A DNA stretch of 64,000 nt from Prochlorococcus sp. AG-442-N17 (GCA_003212375.1 QCPY01000004.1:1-64000), one strand, 5' to 3'; shown: positions 9,680 through 18,624, numbered from the stretch's first letter. Notes: generated from the letters alone by a model not told the origin. Program-made: numbers and translations.

Positions 9680-10135
9680 TTATAAACAATAAGTTTTCAG
9701 TATTTCTTTTACTTTTCTTGGCTTATCCTCCATAACATAAGCTTCTAATTCTTTTTCATAATTTCCAGATATTTTTACTGAAGAATTTAAAGCTTTTAAT
9801 TTTCTAGCATTTATTTTACCCTCTATATTTTTAATTACTCCAGTAATTTTACCTTTATTGCATGATTGTACGAGATGAGTCGCTTCATGCCTTAAAGCTC
9901 TTCTTATATAAATATTTGTTTTATGATTTTCGTAATTTTTGCCTTTTCTATAACCTCCTAGTTTTTTAGCATTTTCAGTGCAAATAACGATCGCTTTTTC
10001 TTTTCTTTTATAAAAACCTACAAACTTTTTATCTATTAAACAAAGAGCTGTATTTTCCTCTATTGAATGATTTGTTTTATTTATTAACTCGATTATTTCT
10101 TTATCTACTTTGCTTAAAAATAATAAAAATTCCAT
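9680..10135 (-). CDS. Small HExxH-motif protein, possible zinc metallopeptidase, in the umuDC transcription unit
   Basis: 151 residues, no named family recognised. The centre carries RRALRHEATHLVQSC: HEATH is an HExxH zinc-protease motif placed inside a predicted helix, as in gluzincins. About 48 residues later comes NYEKELEAYVMED, whose glutamates could supply the third zinc ligand. There is no signal peptide, so it should be cytoplasmic. The protein is basic (many Lys) with an N-terminal helix-rich part. It starts 9 bp after the umuC stop on the same strand, so it is probably cotranscribed with umuD-umuC and induced by DNA damage. Peptidase activity is inference from one motif plus a plausible third ligand; a structural role for the motif is the alternative. 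Confidence 0.75.
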   Translation of the reverse strand: MEFLLFLSKVDKEIIELINKTNHSIEENTALCLIDKKFVGFYKRKEKAIVICTENAKKLGGYRKGKNYENHKTNIYIRRALRHEATHLVQSCNKGKITGVIKNIEGKINARKLKALNSSVKISGNYEKELEAYVMEDKPRKVKEILKTYCL

Positions 10136-10144
10136 CTCTATTCT

Positions 10145-11437
10145 CTATATCATTATGTTTGGAATTTTTTTGATATTCGTTGTAGATCTGGGACTTAATG
10201 AATTTCTATTCATTTTCCATTCTTGAGGGTTTTTTGCAATTGCCCATGTAATTGCTTTATTATTAAATTTTCTATTCAAGGAGTCAATTGTTTTCATAAG
10301 ACTTATTGATTTTTTTAAATCTTCCTGAGACTCGTAATTGATAATTGATTGCTGTAAATATTTGCAATTAGTTAAATCTTGCATTAAAACCCCAGCTTTT
10401 GATAGTTTATATTCCGGAGTATATATCTCTTTAGATAATGCGACTACTATTTTTAAAATAGTACTTGTGTTATCTGTCGCATTTATAAGTTTTTTATGAG
10501 CGCTTTTTTGATAAGCATGATTTGAATAATGACTAGTTCTTGTAAATACAGTAATAGTAGATGATTTTAAGTTTTGACTTCTCATTTTTTCCGAGGCTTT
10601 TATTGCATAAATTGCTAATGCTTGAGTCAAATCCTCTAATTTTGTGATTGGTTTCCCAAAACTTCTACTTACTTGAATCTCTTTCTTTGGCTTTTTAATT
10701 ATTTCTATCGGAAGACATTTATTACCTTTTAATTCCAATTGTAATCTTTTTCCGACGACCCCTAATTTCTTAATGATTTCATTTTGATCCATATCTCTTA
10801 ATTCTTTTGCATTCTTAATACCTTTGCTTTGCAACCAATTAGATGTTTGTTTACCAATTCCCCATATATTTTCGACACTAATTTTTCTTAAGTAATCGTT
10901 CTCATTTTCGATTCTATTTAAATCAAATATTCCTGCTGAAGAATTAATATTTTTAGCTAGCTTATTAGCAATTTTTGCTCTTACTTTATTTTCTCCTATT
11001 CCAATTGTTAAAGTTATTCCTAGATTTTGATATATTAAGCATCTTACTTTTCTTGCCCAAGGATGTAAACTTTTATCTTTAGGTCTCAGAATTGAGACAA
11101 AGGCTTCATCAATAGAATAAATCTCTATCTCTTCAGAATAATTCTTTAATAAATTCATTAATCTCTTACTCATGTCACCATAGAGCGAGTAATTTGAACT
11201 TAAAACTGAGACCCCTAACCTATTCAATCTTTCTTTGGCTTTAAAATAAGGGATTCCCATTTTAATTTTTAAAGCACGAGCTTCAGGACTTCTTGCGATA
11301 ACACATCCGTCGTTATTAGATAAAATTACTACTGGCTTATTCCTTAAATGCGGGTTGATACTTTGTTCGCATGACGCATAAAAATTATTGGCATCTATAA
11401 GAGCTATTGCTTCAGTACTAGAGCTTTTGCTTATCAT
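10145..11437 (-). CDS. umuC: Y-family translesion DNA polymerase, UmuC type
   Basis: 430 residues, close to E. coli UmuC (422). It is the catalytic subunit of the error-prone polymerase V, copying past lesions. The palm begins IALIDANNFYASCEQS with the first catalytic Asp; the second acidic cluster is in IEIYSIDEAFV (about residue 105), and LTIGIGENKVRAKIANKLAK follows. A helix-hairpin-helix thumb (ENIWGIGKQTSNWL, KLGVVGKRLQLEL) and a little-finger domain complete it. The start ATG overlaps the umuD stop by 4 bp (ATGA), a standard coupling. The small HExxH gene follows after 9 bp. Confidence 0.96.
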   Translation of the reverse strand: MISKSSSTEAIALIDANNFYASCEQSINPHLRNKPVVILSNNDGCVIARSPEARALKIKMGIPYFKAKERLNRLGVSVLSSNYSLYGDMSKRLMNLLKNYSEEIEIYSIDEAFVSILRPKDKSLHPWARKVRCLIYQNLGITLTIGIGENKVRAKIANKLAKNINSSAGIFDLNRIENENDYLRKISVENIWGIGKQTSNWLQSKGIKNAKELRDMDQNEIIKKLGVVGKRLQLELKGNKCLPIEIIKKPKKEIQVSRSFGKPITKLEDLTQALAIYAIKASEKMRSQNLKSSTITVFTRTSHYSNHAYQKSAHKKLINATDNTSTILKIVVALSKEIYTPEYKLSKAGVLMQDLTNCKYLQQSIINYESQEDLKKSISLMKTIDSLNRKFNNKAITWAIAKNPQEWKMNRNSLSPRSTTNIKKIPNIMI

Positions 11438-11820
11438 AAGTAACTATGTATGGAATAGATTACAACCCCCCAAATTTGTATATCAATATGATTTCTAAAG
11501 CTGAAGTCTGGGTAATTATGATTTTCTGCTTTTAAATATAATTCATTATTTTTTATACATAATCTTTTTATCGTAAATTCTCCGTCTATCATTGCAATGA
11601 TAATATTACCTGGCTTAGGCGTTAAACTCTTATCTACTATTATTAAATCTTTATCTTTTATTCCTGAGTTTATCATTGAATCACCTTTAACTCTAAGGAA
11701 AAAAGTACTAAAAGGATTAGATATTAAATATTCATTTAAATCAATATTTTCTTCAGTATAGTCATCTGCAGGAGAGGGAAAACCTGCTGATATTGAGTCA
11801 CTTAATAATGGAATCTTCAT
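11434..11820 (-). CDS. umuD: UmuD-type SOS mutagenesis protein, self-cleaving S24 peptidase
   Basis: 128 residues. UmuD cuts itself on RecA filaments and then joins UmuC in polymerase V. The catalytic Ser is in RVKGDSM (about residue 47) and the general-base Lys in FTIKRL (about residue 84). A likely cleavage bond is Ala12-Gly13 in SISAGFPSPADD, equivalent to Cys24-Gly25 in E. coli, so the N-terminal arm is only about 12 residues. It is the first gene of the unit and overlaps umuC by 4 bp. A near-perfect cyanobacterial LexA box lies 43 bp upstream of its ATG. Confidence 0.94.
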   Translation of the reverse strand: MKIPLLSDSISAGFPSPADDYTEENIDLNEYLISNPFSTFFLRVKGDSMINSGIKDKDLIIVDKSLTPKPGNIIIAMIDGEFTIKRLCIKNNELYLKAENHNYPDFSFRNHIDIQIWGVVIYSIHSYL

Positions 11821-11843
11821 CTTTTTAAAAGTCGGGACAGAAG

Positions 11844-11849
11844 AGTATA
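11844..11849 (-). promoter_or_regulatory. Candidate -10 element of umuDC
   Basis: Minus-strand TATACT, 24 bp upstream of the umuD ATG. A 17 bp spacer puts the -35 region inside the LexA-like palindrome at 11863-11876, so a bound repressor would block RNA polymerase. There is no good -35 match, which is common in this group. Confidence 0.45.
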
Positions 11850-11862
11850 AATCTTTATTTAT

Positions 11863-11876
11863 AGTACATATATACT
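11863..11876. promoter_or_regulatory. LexA (SOS) box upstream of umuDC
   Basis: AGTACATATATACT matches the cyanobacterial LexA consensus RGTACNNNDGTWCB at 13 of 14 positions, with A in place of one G; the minus strand also matches at 13 of 14. It is centred in a longer near-palindrome, TATAGTACATATATACTATA (11860-11879). Its place just upstream of umuD fits LexA repression of a translesion operon. The consensus is from general knowledge; binding is inferred. Confidence 0.75.
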
Positions 11877-11941
11877 ATAAACGAAGCTTTTAAATTGTGT
11901 TTGTTTTTAAAGTTTTATATATGAATCTTTAATCTGCGTTT

Positions 11942-12355
11942 TTAGGCTCGATGATAAGGAGAGTTATTTGAAATAGAAATAGCTCTATAAATTTGTTCAA
12001 GTAGAATTAATCTTGCAAGTTCATGAGGAAAAGTGAGTGAAGAGAGGCTTAACAAAAGATGAGATTTTTCTTTAATATTTGTAGGGATTCCATCAGCGTC
12101 TCCTATTAGAAAATTAATTTTTTTATTTTTAAAATTTAAAAGCAAAGAAGTTAATTCAATTGAACTAAAAGATTTACCTTCTTCAGTGAGGCAAATAATA
12201 ATATTATTAACTCGAATATTATCTATATTAAAACTCTTGGATTCATTAATAGTAAGATCGGGCATCCTTTTTTTGTACTGATTAATTCCTTCTCTTATCC
12301 AATTTTTTTTTATTTTACCAATAGCATTTATTGATAATCTATTTGTCTGAAGCAT
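11942..12355 (-). CDS. rlmH: 23S rRNA pseudouridine-1915 N3-methyltransferase
   Basis: 137 residues, a SPOUT-class methyltransferase that modifies the pseudouridine in helix 69 of 23S rRNA using S-adenosylmethionine. Visible: the N-terminal strand-helix [20 protein letters not shown], the trefoil-knot segment [32 protein letters not shown], and the C-terminal YHRA that is the family signature. It is a little shorter than E. coli RlmH (155). It lies 14 bp after the unknown 102-residue gene on the same strand, and its stop is upstream of the umuDC promoter region. Confidence 0.95.
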   Translation of the reverse strand: MLQTNRLSINAIGKIKKNWIREGINQYKKRMPDLTINESKSFNIDNIRVNNIIICLTEEGKSFSSIELTSLLLNFKNKKINFLIGDADGIPTNIKEKSHLLLSLSSLTFPHELARLILLEQIYRAISISNNSPYHRA

Positions 12356-12369
12356 AGAAAAGGAATTTT

Positions 12370-12678
12370 TTATTCATCAAGGAGATAATTAAATTCGTCA
12401 TATAGCTCATCTTCGGTTGATAAATTTTTTGAGCAATTAGTATTTCTAGAATTTATATTATGAAAACTATCCTCAATCTTTTTTAATAATTGATTTTCTT
12501 TGGATGTCTCATTAATATTATCTGAGTTGTCGATTATAGAATAAAAGATTTTGGATGGGTCATCAATATTGAGTGAATGATGAGATTCTTGAGGATTTTT
12601 ACTTGAATTATTATTGACTAAGTTGTTTTCTTTAATAAAATTTTTGAGTTTACCTAAATTTTTTCTTGATAGGCTCAT
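12370..12678 (-). CDS. Conserved-looking hypothetical protein, upstream of rlmH
   Basis: 102 residues, no recognised family. The N-terminus is basic ([18 protein letters not shown]), the remainder acidic and rich in Ser and Asn, and it ends in an acidic patch ([16 protein letters not shown]). No membrane segment or cysteine cluster is seen, only one Cys; much of it looks disordered. It sits 14 bp upstream of rlmH on the same strand and diverges from ksgA across a 57 bp gap, so it leads a two-gene unit. It looks real because the start and spacing are operon-like, but the function is unknown. Confidence 0.6.
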   Translation of the reverse strand: MSLSRKNLGKLKNFIKENNLVNNNSSKNPQESHHSLNIDDPSKIFYSIIDNSDNINETSKENQLLKKIEDSFHNINSRNTNCSKNLSTEDELYDEFNYLLDE

Positions 12679-12735
12679 ACAATTTAATATAGATATAAAT
12701 ATATATTTAATTTAAACACATTATTTCTCTTTTGG

Positions 12736-13566
12736 ATGAATTCAAATAACTATCATCAAAAAAAAAGATTTGGTCAACATTGGTTAGTAAATAAAATGAT
12801 ATTGGAGAAAATAAAAGAAGTTGCTGAACTTGATGAAAAAGATTTTGTTCTAGAAATTGGTCCTGGAACAGGAGCGTTAACTTCGAAATTGCTTGACTCT
12901 AAAATTAGTAGATTGTACGCTGTTGAATTGGATAAGGATTTAATCAATCATTTAAATAATAAATTTAAAAATAATAAAAAATTTTCACTTCAACAAGGAG
13001 ATATTCTTTCAATAAATATAGATTCTATAAATAAAAAAATTACAAAAGTGATTGCTAATATTCCTTATAATATTACAGGCCCAATATTGGATATCTTCAT
13101 AGGAAGATTAGGCATGATTAGTAAAAATAATTATAAGAAAATAATTTTTTTAATGCAGAAGGATGTGGTAGATAGGATCTTATCTAAGGAAGGCGATGCG
13201 AATGCGGGAGCTCTTAGTGTGCGGATGCAACTGATGTCTAAAATAAGAAGAATATGCGATGTCCCGCCCTCTTCTTTTAACCCGCCTCCAAAAGTCTTTT
13301 CTTCTTTGGTAGTTTTTGAGCCATTTAGACCAGAGTTCCGGCTTGATATTAAATTAGAGAAATATATTGATAAACTCCTTCGAATTTCATTTAACTCAAG
13401 AAGGAAAATGATAAGAAATACTCTTAATTCAATATTTTCTAATGATGAGATACAGAAATTGTCTGAATCATCCGATATTTGCTTTAATTTAAGACCTCAG
13501 GATATTTCAATTAATAAATGGATTAAGCTTGCAGAAGCTTGCGTTAAAATAACAAATAAGAACTAG
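12736..13566 (+). CDS. rsmA: 16S rRNA dimethyladenosine methyltransferase (KsgA)
   Basis: 276 residues. KsgA dimethylates two adenines in the 3' terminal helix of 16S rRNA as a late ribosome-assembly check. The N-terminus [15 protein letters not shown] is the family opening. The S-adenosylmethionine motif is [12 protein letters not shown], followed by AVELDKDL, and the catalytic motif IV is [11 protein letters not shown]. The C-terminal domain has [16 protein letters not shown] and [12 protein letters not shown]. ispE follows after 4 bp on the same strand, an arrangement common in cyanobacteria. Confidence 0.97.
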   Translation: MNSNNYHQKKRFGQHWLVNKMILEKIKEVAELDEKDFVLEIGPGTGALTSKLLDSKISRLYAVELDKDLINHLNNKFKNNKKFSLQQGDILSINIDSINKKITKVIANIPYNITGPILDIFIGRLGMISKNNYKKIIFLMQKDVVDRILSKEGDANAGALSVRMQLMSKIRRICDVPPSSFNPPPKVFSSLVVFEPFRPEFRLDIKLEKYIDKLLRISFNSRRKMIRNTLNSIFSNDEIQKLSESSDICFNLRPQDISINKWIKLAEACVKITNKN

Positions 13567-13570
13567 TTAA

Positions 13571-14509
13571 ATGTCAAGATTATCTACAAATAAAATTTGT
13601 GTTAAATCACCAGCCAAGATAAACCTTCACCTTGAGATTATTGGTAAAAGAGAGGATGGATATCATGAATTAGCAATGATAATGCAGAATATTGACCTGT
13701 CTGACTATATAGAGTTTGAGGATAATCTCGAAGGACAAATTAAATTAGATTCTGATTGCAAAAACCTAAGTCTTAATGATGATAATTTAATTATAAAAGC
13801 AGCGAATTATTTAAAAGAGATATCAAATAATGGGAAACTAGGAACTAATATATTTTTAAGAAAAAATATTCCAATCGGTGCTGGATTAGCTGGTGGTTCA
13901 AGTAATGCAGCTGCTACATTACTTGGACTTAATAAATTATGGGATTTGAAGCTTGACTATAAAACTATTCTTTCGCTTTCAGCAAGATTAGGTTCAGATG
14001 TACCTTTTTTTTTAAATGGAGGATGCCAATTCTGTTTTGGTAGAGGAGAAATTCTTGAAAAATACGATTCTAAATTTGAATATGGTGTAATACTATTAAA
14101 AAATCCTAAAATATCAATCTCAACTGCAGATACTTATAAAAAATATAGCAGAGAATTTTGTTCGAAAAGTTACGCTGAAAATAAAAAAATAAATTTAATC
14201 AGAAATGATTTAAGAATAAAAGGATTCCACGAGTTTAATTTTCCAAGTCAAACTATAAAAATAAAAAATGATTTACAGTTAATAGTTGAGAAAGAAAATG
14301 AATCTGTAAAGCTAGCATTAAATTTACTTTCAAATTTGAAAAATTGCTTTTCATTTTCAATGAGTGGTTCTGGTCCTACATGTTTTGCTCTTTTCAAAGA
14401 TTTAAATAAAGCTAATCAAGTTTTCGAAGAAAATCAAAAAATGTTTAATAAGCATGGATTTGAAGCGTGGGTTTGTAAATTTATTAATAGTGGTATTACC
14501 TTTTTGTAA
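13571..14509 (+). CDS. ispE: 4-diphosphocytidyl-2-C-methyl-D-erythritol kinase
   Basis: 312 residues. GHMP kinase of the MEP isoprenoid pathway, which feeds carotenoid, chlorophyll phytol and quinone side-chain synthesis. Motif 1 is SPAKINLHLEIIGKREDGYHEL, abbreviated here as SPAKINL...DGYHEL near residue 13. The ATP-binding motif is PIGAGLAGGSSNAAATL (about 100-116), then the substrate motif GSDVPFFL, and motif 3 is SMSGSGPTCFAL near the C-terminus. It belongs to the ksgA-ispE unit, and dxs of the same pathway is in this window at 37-39 kb. Confidence 0.97.
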   Translation: MSRLSTNKICVKSPAKINLHLEIIGKREDGYHELAMIMQNIDLSDYIEFEDNLEGQIKLDSDCKNLSLNDDNLIIKAANYLKEISNNGKLGTNIFLRKNIPIGAGLAGGSSNAAATLLGLNKLWDLKLDYKTILSLSARLGSDVPFFLNGGCQFCFGRGEILEKYDSKFEYGVILLKNPKISISTADTYKKYSREFCSKSYAENKKINLIRNDLRIKGFHEFNFPSQTIKIKNDLQLIVEKENESVKLALNLLSNLKNCFSFSMSGSGPTCFALFKDLNKANQVFEENQKMFNKHGFEAWVCKFINSGITFL

Positions 14510-14527
14510 AATCTTATTTAGCTCTTA

Positions 14528-14851
14528 TTGAAAATGAATTATAAAAAAGCAACCGATGATAGAGAAAATATTGAAATTAAAAACCCACCTGAAAAAGGAC
14601 CCTTAAGTTTCATAATTGGCTCAATAACAAGTTTTTTGCTTTTTATATTTTTCTACTTTGTAAGTAATAAGATTGCAATATATTTTGCAGAACATAAACC
14701 TTCTAACTCTTCTGAAATCGTTCAAAGTATATCTTCAAGTATTAATTCTTTAATTATTGGTTTATCTTTCTTATTAACTTTTTCCTTTGCATTTATTGGT
14801 TTAGGTCTTTTTCTTGTATTTATTCGAAGTTTTTTTGTAAAAAAAATTTAA
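14528..14851 (+). CDS. Small membrane protein, DUF3082 type
   Basis: 107 residues with a hydrophilic N-terminus (about 27) and two predicted membrane helices (about 28-52 and 75-102), separated by a Ser-rich loop. It matches, from memory, the cyanobacterial DUF3082 family found after ispE in Prochlorococcus and Synechococcus. No function is known. It starts 18 bp after ispE on the same strand and is likely cotranscribed with it. Confidence 0.75.
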   Translation: MKMNYKKATDDRENIEIKNPPEKGPLSFIIGSITSFLLFIFFYFVSNKIAIYFAEHKPSNSSEIVQSISSSINSLIIGLSFLLTFSFAFIGLGLFLVFIRSFFVKKI

Positions 14852-14886
14852 AATTCTAATATTATTAATAAATATAATTTTTTTAA

Positions 14887-14982
14887 ATGTCTCTAAACGA
14901 CTTAGGCCTGTTAATACTTTTACTTTCTCCAGGAATGATTTTGTCAATATTAATACTTATAACTTTTGCGGAAGGAGGCTAA
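14887..14982 (+). CDS. Tiny single-span membrane protein, 31 residues
   Basis: An ATG-to-TAA frame of 31 codons between the DUF3082 gene and pdhB. The product has an 8-residue polar start (MSLNDLGL), one hydrophobic helix of about 20 residues broken by SPG, and the end TFAEGG. In size and shape it resembles single-helix subunits of photosynthetic or NDH-1 complexes, but it does not match PetL/M/N, PsaM or PsbY as I recall them. No strong ribosome binding site is visible, only A/T-rich sequence, which is common here. It was missed by a length cut-off. The gene call is moderately likely; the role is unknown. Confidence 0.55.
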   Translation: MSLNDLGLLILLLSPGMILSILILITFAEGG

Positions 14983-15033
14983 ATTAACCTTGATGGTATA
15001 AATTTATATATATGATTAATTTGGAAATTATTC

Positions 15034-16017
15034 GTGGCTGGTACCTTATTATTTAACGCTTTGAAAGAAGCAATTGATGAAGAGATGGCAAATGATGTAA
15101 CTGTTTGCGTTATGGGAGAGGATGTCGGTCAATATGGTGGTTCTTATAAGGTCACTAAGGATTTATATGAAAAATATGGAGAATTACGAGTTTTAGATAC
15201 TCCAATTGCGGAAAATAGTTTTACTGGGATGGCAGTTGGTGCAGCTATGACAGGATTAAGACCCATAGTTGAAGGTATGAATATGGGTTTTTTACTATTA
15301 GCCTTTAACCAAATATCTAACAACATGGGTATGCTTAGATATACAAGTGGAGGAAATTACAAAATACCTGCAGTTGTTCGTGGACCTGGAGGTGTTGGAA
15401 GACAACTTGGTGCTGAACACAGTCAAAGATTAGAAGCTTACTTTCATGCAGTTCCAGGGATTAAGATTGTTGCTTGTAGTACCCCTACTAATGCAAAAGG
15501 TCTAATGAAAGCAGCAATAAGGGATAATAATCCAGTTCTATTTTTTGAACATGTACTTCTATATAATTTGTCTGAGGAATTACCTGATGGAGATTATATC
15601 TGTTCTTTAGATCAAGCTGACTTAGTTAAAGAAGGTAAAGATATCACTATATTAACTTATTCAAGAATGAGACATCATTGTTTAAAGGCTATTGAAGATT
15701 TAGATAAGAAAAATATTGATGTTGAATTAATTGATCTTATAAGCTTAAAACCTTTTGATATGAAAACAATTTCAAAATCAATAAAAAAAACTAATAACGT
15801 AATAATTGTTGAGGAGTGTATGAAGACTGGAGGCATTGGAGCAGAACTGATAGCTTTGATTACTGAAGAGTGTTTCGATGATCTTGATACTAGACCTATT
15901 AGATTATCAAGTCAGGATATTCCTACTCCGTATAATGGAAATTTAGAGAATTTAACAATAATACAACCTCATCAAATAGTTGAAAAAGTTGAAGAAGTAA
16001 TAAATGGGAGTATTTAA
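15034..16017 (+). CDS. pdhB: Pyruvate dehydrogenase E1 component, beta subunit
   Basis: 327 residues. Beta subunit of the thiamine-diphosphate E1 enzyme of the pyruvate dehydrogenase complex, making acetyl-CoA from pyruvate. Visible: [19 protein letters not shown] with the Glu that activates thiamine diphosphate, [38 protein letters not shown], and a transketolase C-terminal domain ([20 protein letters not shown]). The start is GTG 15034. secD begins 3 bp after the stop, so pdhB-secD-secF is one unit. Confidence 0.96.
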   Translation: MAGTLLFNALKEAIDEEMANDVTVCVMGEDVGQYGGSYKVTKDLYEKYGELRVLDTPIAENSFTGMAVGAAMTGLRPIVEGMNMGFLLLAFNQISNNMGMLRYTSGGNYKIPAVVRGPGGVGRQLGAEHSQRLEAYFHAVPGIKIVACSTPTNAKGLMKAAIRDNNPVLFFEHVLLYNLSEELPDGDYICSLDQADLVKEGKDITILTYSRMRHHCLKAIEDLDKKNIDVELIDLISLKPFDMKTISKSIKKTNNVIIVEECMKTGGIGAELIALITEECFDDLDTRPIRLSSQDIPTPYNGNLENLTIIQPHQIVEKVEEVINGSI

Positions 16018-16020
16018 GAA

Positions 16021-17481
16021 ATGAAAAGAAAGCAAGGCTGGCTTTTTTTTATAATTTTCCTCCTGACATTTTCAATCTATTTATTAATAAATTTTCCACT
16101 TCAGTTAGGTTTAGATTTAAAAGGTGGTTCCCAATTAACTCTTCAATTAGTTAAAGAGAATGGGAATGTTACAAAAGAAGAACTAGAGGCTGTAAATGCG
16201 GTTTTAGATAAGCGGGTTAATAATTTGGGAGTTGCAGAGTCTAACTTACAAACATTAGGACGTAATCAATTGATTTTGGAATTACCCGGGGAACAAAATC
16301 CCTTATCTGCATCGAGAATATTAGGTAAAACTGCTTTACTTGAATTTAGAACTCAAAAAGTTAATACAAGTTTAGAATTGAGAAATCTTCAATCACTAAG
16401 ATTTAAAATAAATGATTTAATTGAACAGTTCAATATTTCGGATAATCAATCTGACGTTAACTCATCGATAATTAAAGATAACCTTACTAATATTGAAAAT
16501 GAATTAAATTATTCATCTACTAACCTTAATTTATTTAATAAATTAATCGATACAAGAAAATATATTAATAACGAAATTGCAAATTTGTTTAATAAAACCG
16601 ACTTATCTGGCAAAGATTTGATAAACGCGGGTAGAAGACAAGAACAAACCAATAACAATTGGGAGGTGTTATTATCCTTCAGTAATGAAGGAGGTGAAAA
16701 ATTTGCTGATATTACTAAGTCTATAGCAGGAACTAACCAGCTTTTATCAATTGTTCTAGATGGAGAATCAATAAGTGAAGCTAGTGTTGGGAGCCAATTT
16801 ATAAATAATGGAATAACAGGTGGTTTAGCAACAATAAGTGGAAATTTTTCAGCTGAGGGTGCTAAAGAATTAGAAGTTCAATTAAAAGGTGGTTCTTTGC
16901 CTTTACCTATTGAAATTGTAGAAACTAATACTATTGGTCCTTTACTTGGTTCAGATAATATTGTTAAAAGTCTTTATGCTGCTATTTGTGGATTAATATT
17001 TGTCGGTCTTTTTATGATATTTAATTATAAAATTTTAGGATTTGTTTCTGTGATTTCATTAATTTTTTATGGTTTTTTTAACTTGGCCCTTTATTCTTTG
17101 ATACCAGTTACATTGACTTTACCTGGAATTGCCGGTTTAATCTTAAGTATTGGTATGGCAGTAGATGCAAACGTTTTAATATTTGAGAGAATTAGAGAAG
17201 AATTAATAAATGGCAATAGTCTTATTCGATCAATTGATAGTGGGTTTCAAAGAGCTAATTCATCAATTATCGATGGCCATATTACAACCTTTGTAAGTTG
17301 TTTGGTGTTATTTATATTAGGTACTAATTTTGTCAAGGGCTTTGCAGCAACACTTGGTATCGGTGTTGTGATAAGTTTATTCACCTCATTAAATTGCTCT
17401 AAAACTATTTTAAGATTTTTAACTACTTATCAATCTTTTAGACAAAAATCTCTTTATTTAAATAGGCCTAATTCATTTTAA
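16021..17481 (+). CDS. secD: Protein translocase subunit SecD
   Basis: 486 residues. SecDF uses the proton gradient to pull secreted and lumenal proteins through SecYEG. It has an N-terminal membrane helix (about 8-25), the D1 motif LGLDLKGGSQLTLQL, a periplasmic P1 domain, and five membrane helices from about residue 318 with GLILSIGMAVDANVLIFERIREEL (quoted here in part as IGMAVDANVLIFERIREE), carrying the conserved Asp. The start is 3 bp after pdhB and secF follows by 24 bp. Confidence 0.97.
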   Translation: MKRKQGWLFFIIFLLTFSIYLLINFPLQLGLDLKGGSQLTLQLVKENGNVTKEELEAVNAVLDKRVNNLGVAESNLQTLGRNQLILELPGEQNPLSASRILGKTALLEFRTQKVNTSLELRNLQSLRFKINDLIEQFNISDNQSDVNSSIIKDNLTNIENELNYSSTNLNLFNKLIDTRKYINNEIANLFNKTDLSGKDLINAGRRQEQTNNNWEVLLSFSNEGGEKFADITKSIAGTNQLLSIVLDGESISEASVGSQFINNGITGGLATISGNFSAEGAKELEVQLKGGSLPLPIEIVETNTIGPLLGSDNIVKSLYAAICGLIFVGLFMIFNYKILGFVSVISLIFYGFFNLALYSLIPVTLTLPGIAGLILSIGMAVDANVLIFERIREELINGNSLIRSIDSGFQRANSSIIDGHITTFVSCLVLFILGTNFVKGFAATLGIGVVISLFTSLNCSKTILRFLTTYQSFRQKSLYLNRPNSF

Positions 17482-17505
17482 AAAAAATTATTTATTTTCT
17501 TATTC

Positions 17506-18423
17506 ATGACAACTTTTAGTTTTAATTTAATAAAAAATAAAAATAAAATATTTGCATTTTCTTTTATTCTTATAGTATTTAGTCTGATAGGAATTTTATA
17601 TTCAACTTTTAATACTCCTTTTAAAAAACCTATCAATCTTGGAATGGATTTTATTGGAGGAAATGAAATAAGAGTTGAAAGAATTTGTAAAAATTCATGC
17701 GATAATATTCCACCTGACTTAGTTATTGAAAAACTAAAAAAAATTTCTAATAATAAAAATCTTTTAAATAATATAAAGTTGCAGATTCAAAATAATAATA
17801 ATTTAATTTCAATAAGAACACCTTATTTAAAAATTGATGAATCAGATGAACTAATTAGCGATGTTGATAAGATTTTAGGACCATTAAACTATGAGAGCAA
17901 AGAATCGAGAATTATAGGCCCAAAACTTGGGAAAAAACTGCTCACAAATTGTGCGACATCTTTATTAGTTGCTTTATTAGCAATTTCTTTGTATATATCT
18001 ATTCGATTTGATAAGAAATATGCATTTTTTGCTTTATTAGCATTATTCCATGATTTGTTTATAGTTTTTGGGATTTTCTCTTGGTTAGGTTTCCTATTTT
18101 CAATAGAAGTAAATAGTTTATTTGCAGTTTCGTTATTAACAATTGCAGGCTATTCAGTTAATGATACAGTTGTAATTTTTGATAGAATTAGAGAAAACTT
18201 GAGTCGAAATGAAGATAATTACAATAGAACAATTCAAAACTCTGTAAATGAATCTTTTAGAAGAACATTATTTACTAGTTTTACTACCTTAATTCCCTTA
18301 CTAACTCTTATAATTTTTGGCTCATATTCACTCTTTTGGTTTTCAGTTTCTTTGTCATTAGGAATTGTAATTGGCAGTTACTCAAGTATTTTATTGGCAC
18401 CTTCCTTTCTACTTAAAGATTGA
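17506..18423 (+). CDS. secF: Protein translocase subunit SecF
   Basis: 305 residues, partner of SecD. It has an N-terminal membrane helix, the motif NLGMDFIGGNEIRVE (about residues 44-58), and five further helices from about 145 with SLLTIAGYSVNDTVVIFDRIRENL in the usual place of the proton-path Asp (quoted in part: GYSVNDTVVIFDRIREN). It follows secD by 24 bp in the same unit. The cysteine pair RICKNSCDN in the periplasmic domain is a small local feature. Confidence 0.96.
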   Translation: MTTFSFNLIKNKNKIFAFSFILIVFSLIGILYSTFNTPFKKPINLGMDFIGGNEIRVERICKNSCDNIPPDLVIEKLKKISNNKNLLNNIKLQIQNNNNLISIRTPYLKIDESDELISDVDKILGPLNYESKESRIIGPKLGKKLLTNCATSLLVALLAISLYISIRFDKKYAFFALLALFHDLFIVFGIFSWLGFLFSIEVNSLFAVSLLTIAGYSVNDTVVIFDRIRENLSRNEDNYNRTIQNSVNESFRRTLFTSFTTLIPLLTLIIFGSYSLFWFSVSLSLGIVIGSYSSILLAPSFLLKD

Positions 18424-18441
18424 ATTTTTTAATTAATCTGT

Positions 18442-18624
18442 ATGAAAATAAATTACTATTTAATTTTATTATTTTCTTTGGTTCTGATTGATTTATCTAC
18501 AGAATTGCGAATTTTAATTGATCATTTTACATTTAATTCTTTATATTTTGCATTTTCAAAGCATCCCCTGTCTTTCTTTATTCTTTTTTCTTATCCCTAT
18601 CTATATAGGAAATTAACTAGTTAA
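18442..18624 (+). CDS. Small membrane protein after secF
   Basis: 60 residues, unknown family. Two hydrophobic stretches (about 5-20 and 43-55) flank a loop with a conserved-looking TELRILIDHF. The start is 18 bp after the secF stop, so it probably shares the pdhB-secDF transcript. Its end overlaps the convergent PerM-type gene by 12 bp. It looks genuine because of the position and clear membrane character; no role can be stated. Confidence 0.6.
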   Translation: MKINYYLILLFSLVLIDLSTELRILIDHFTFNSLYFAFSKHPLSFFILFSYPYLYRKLTS

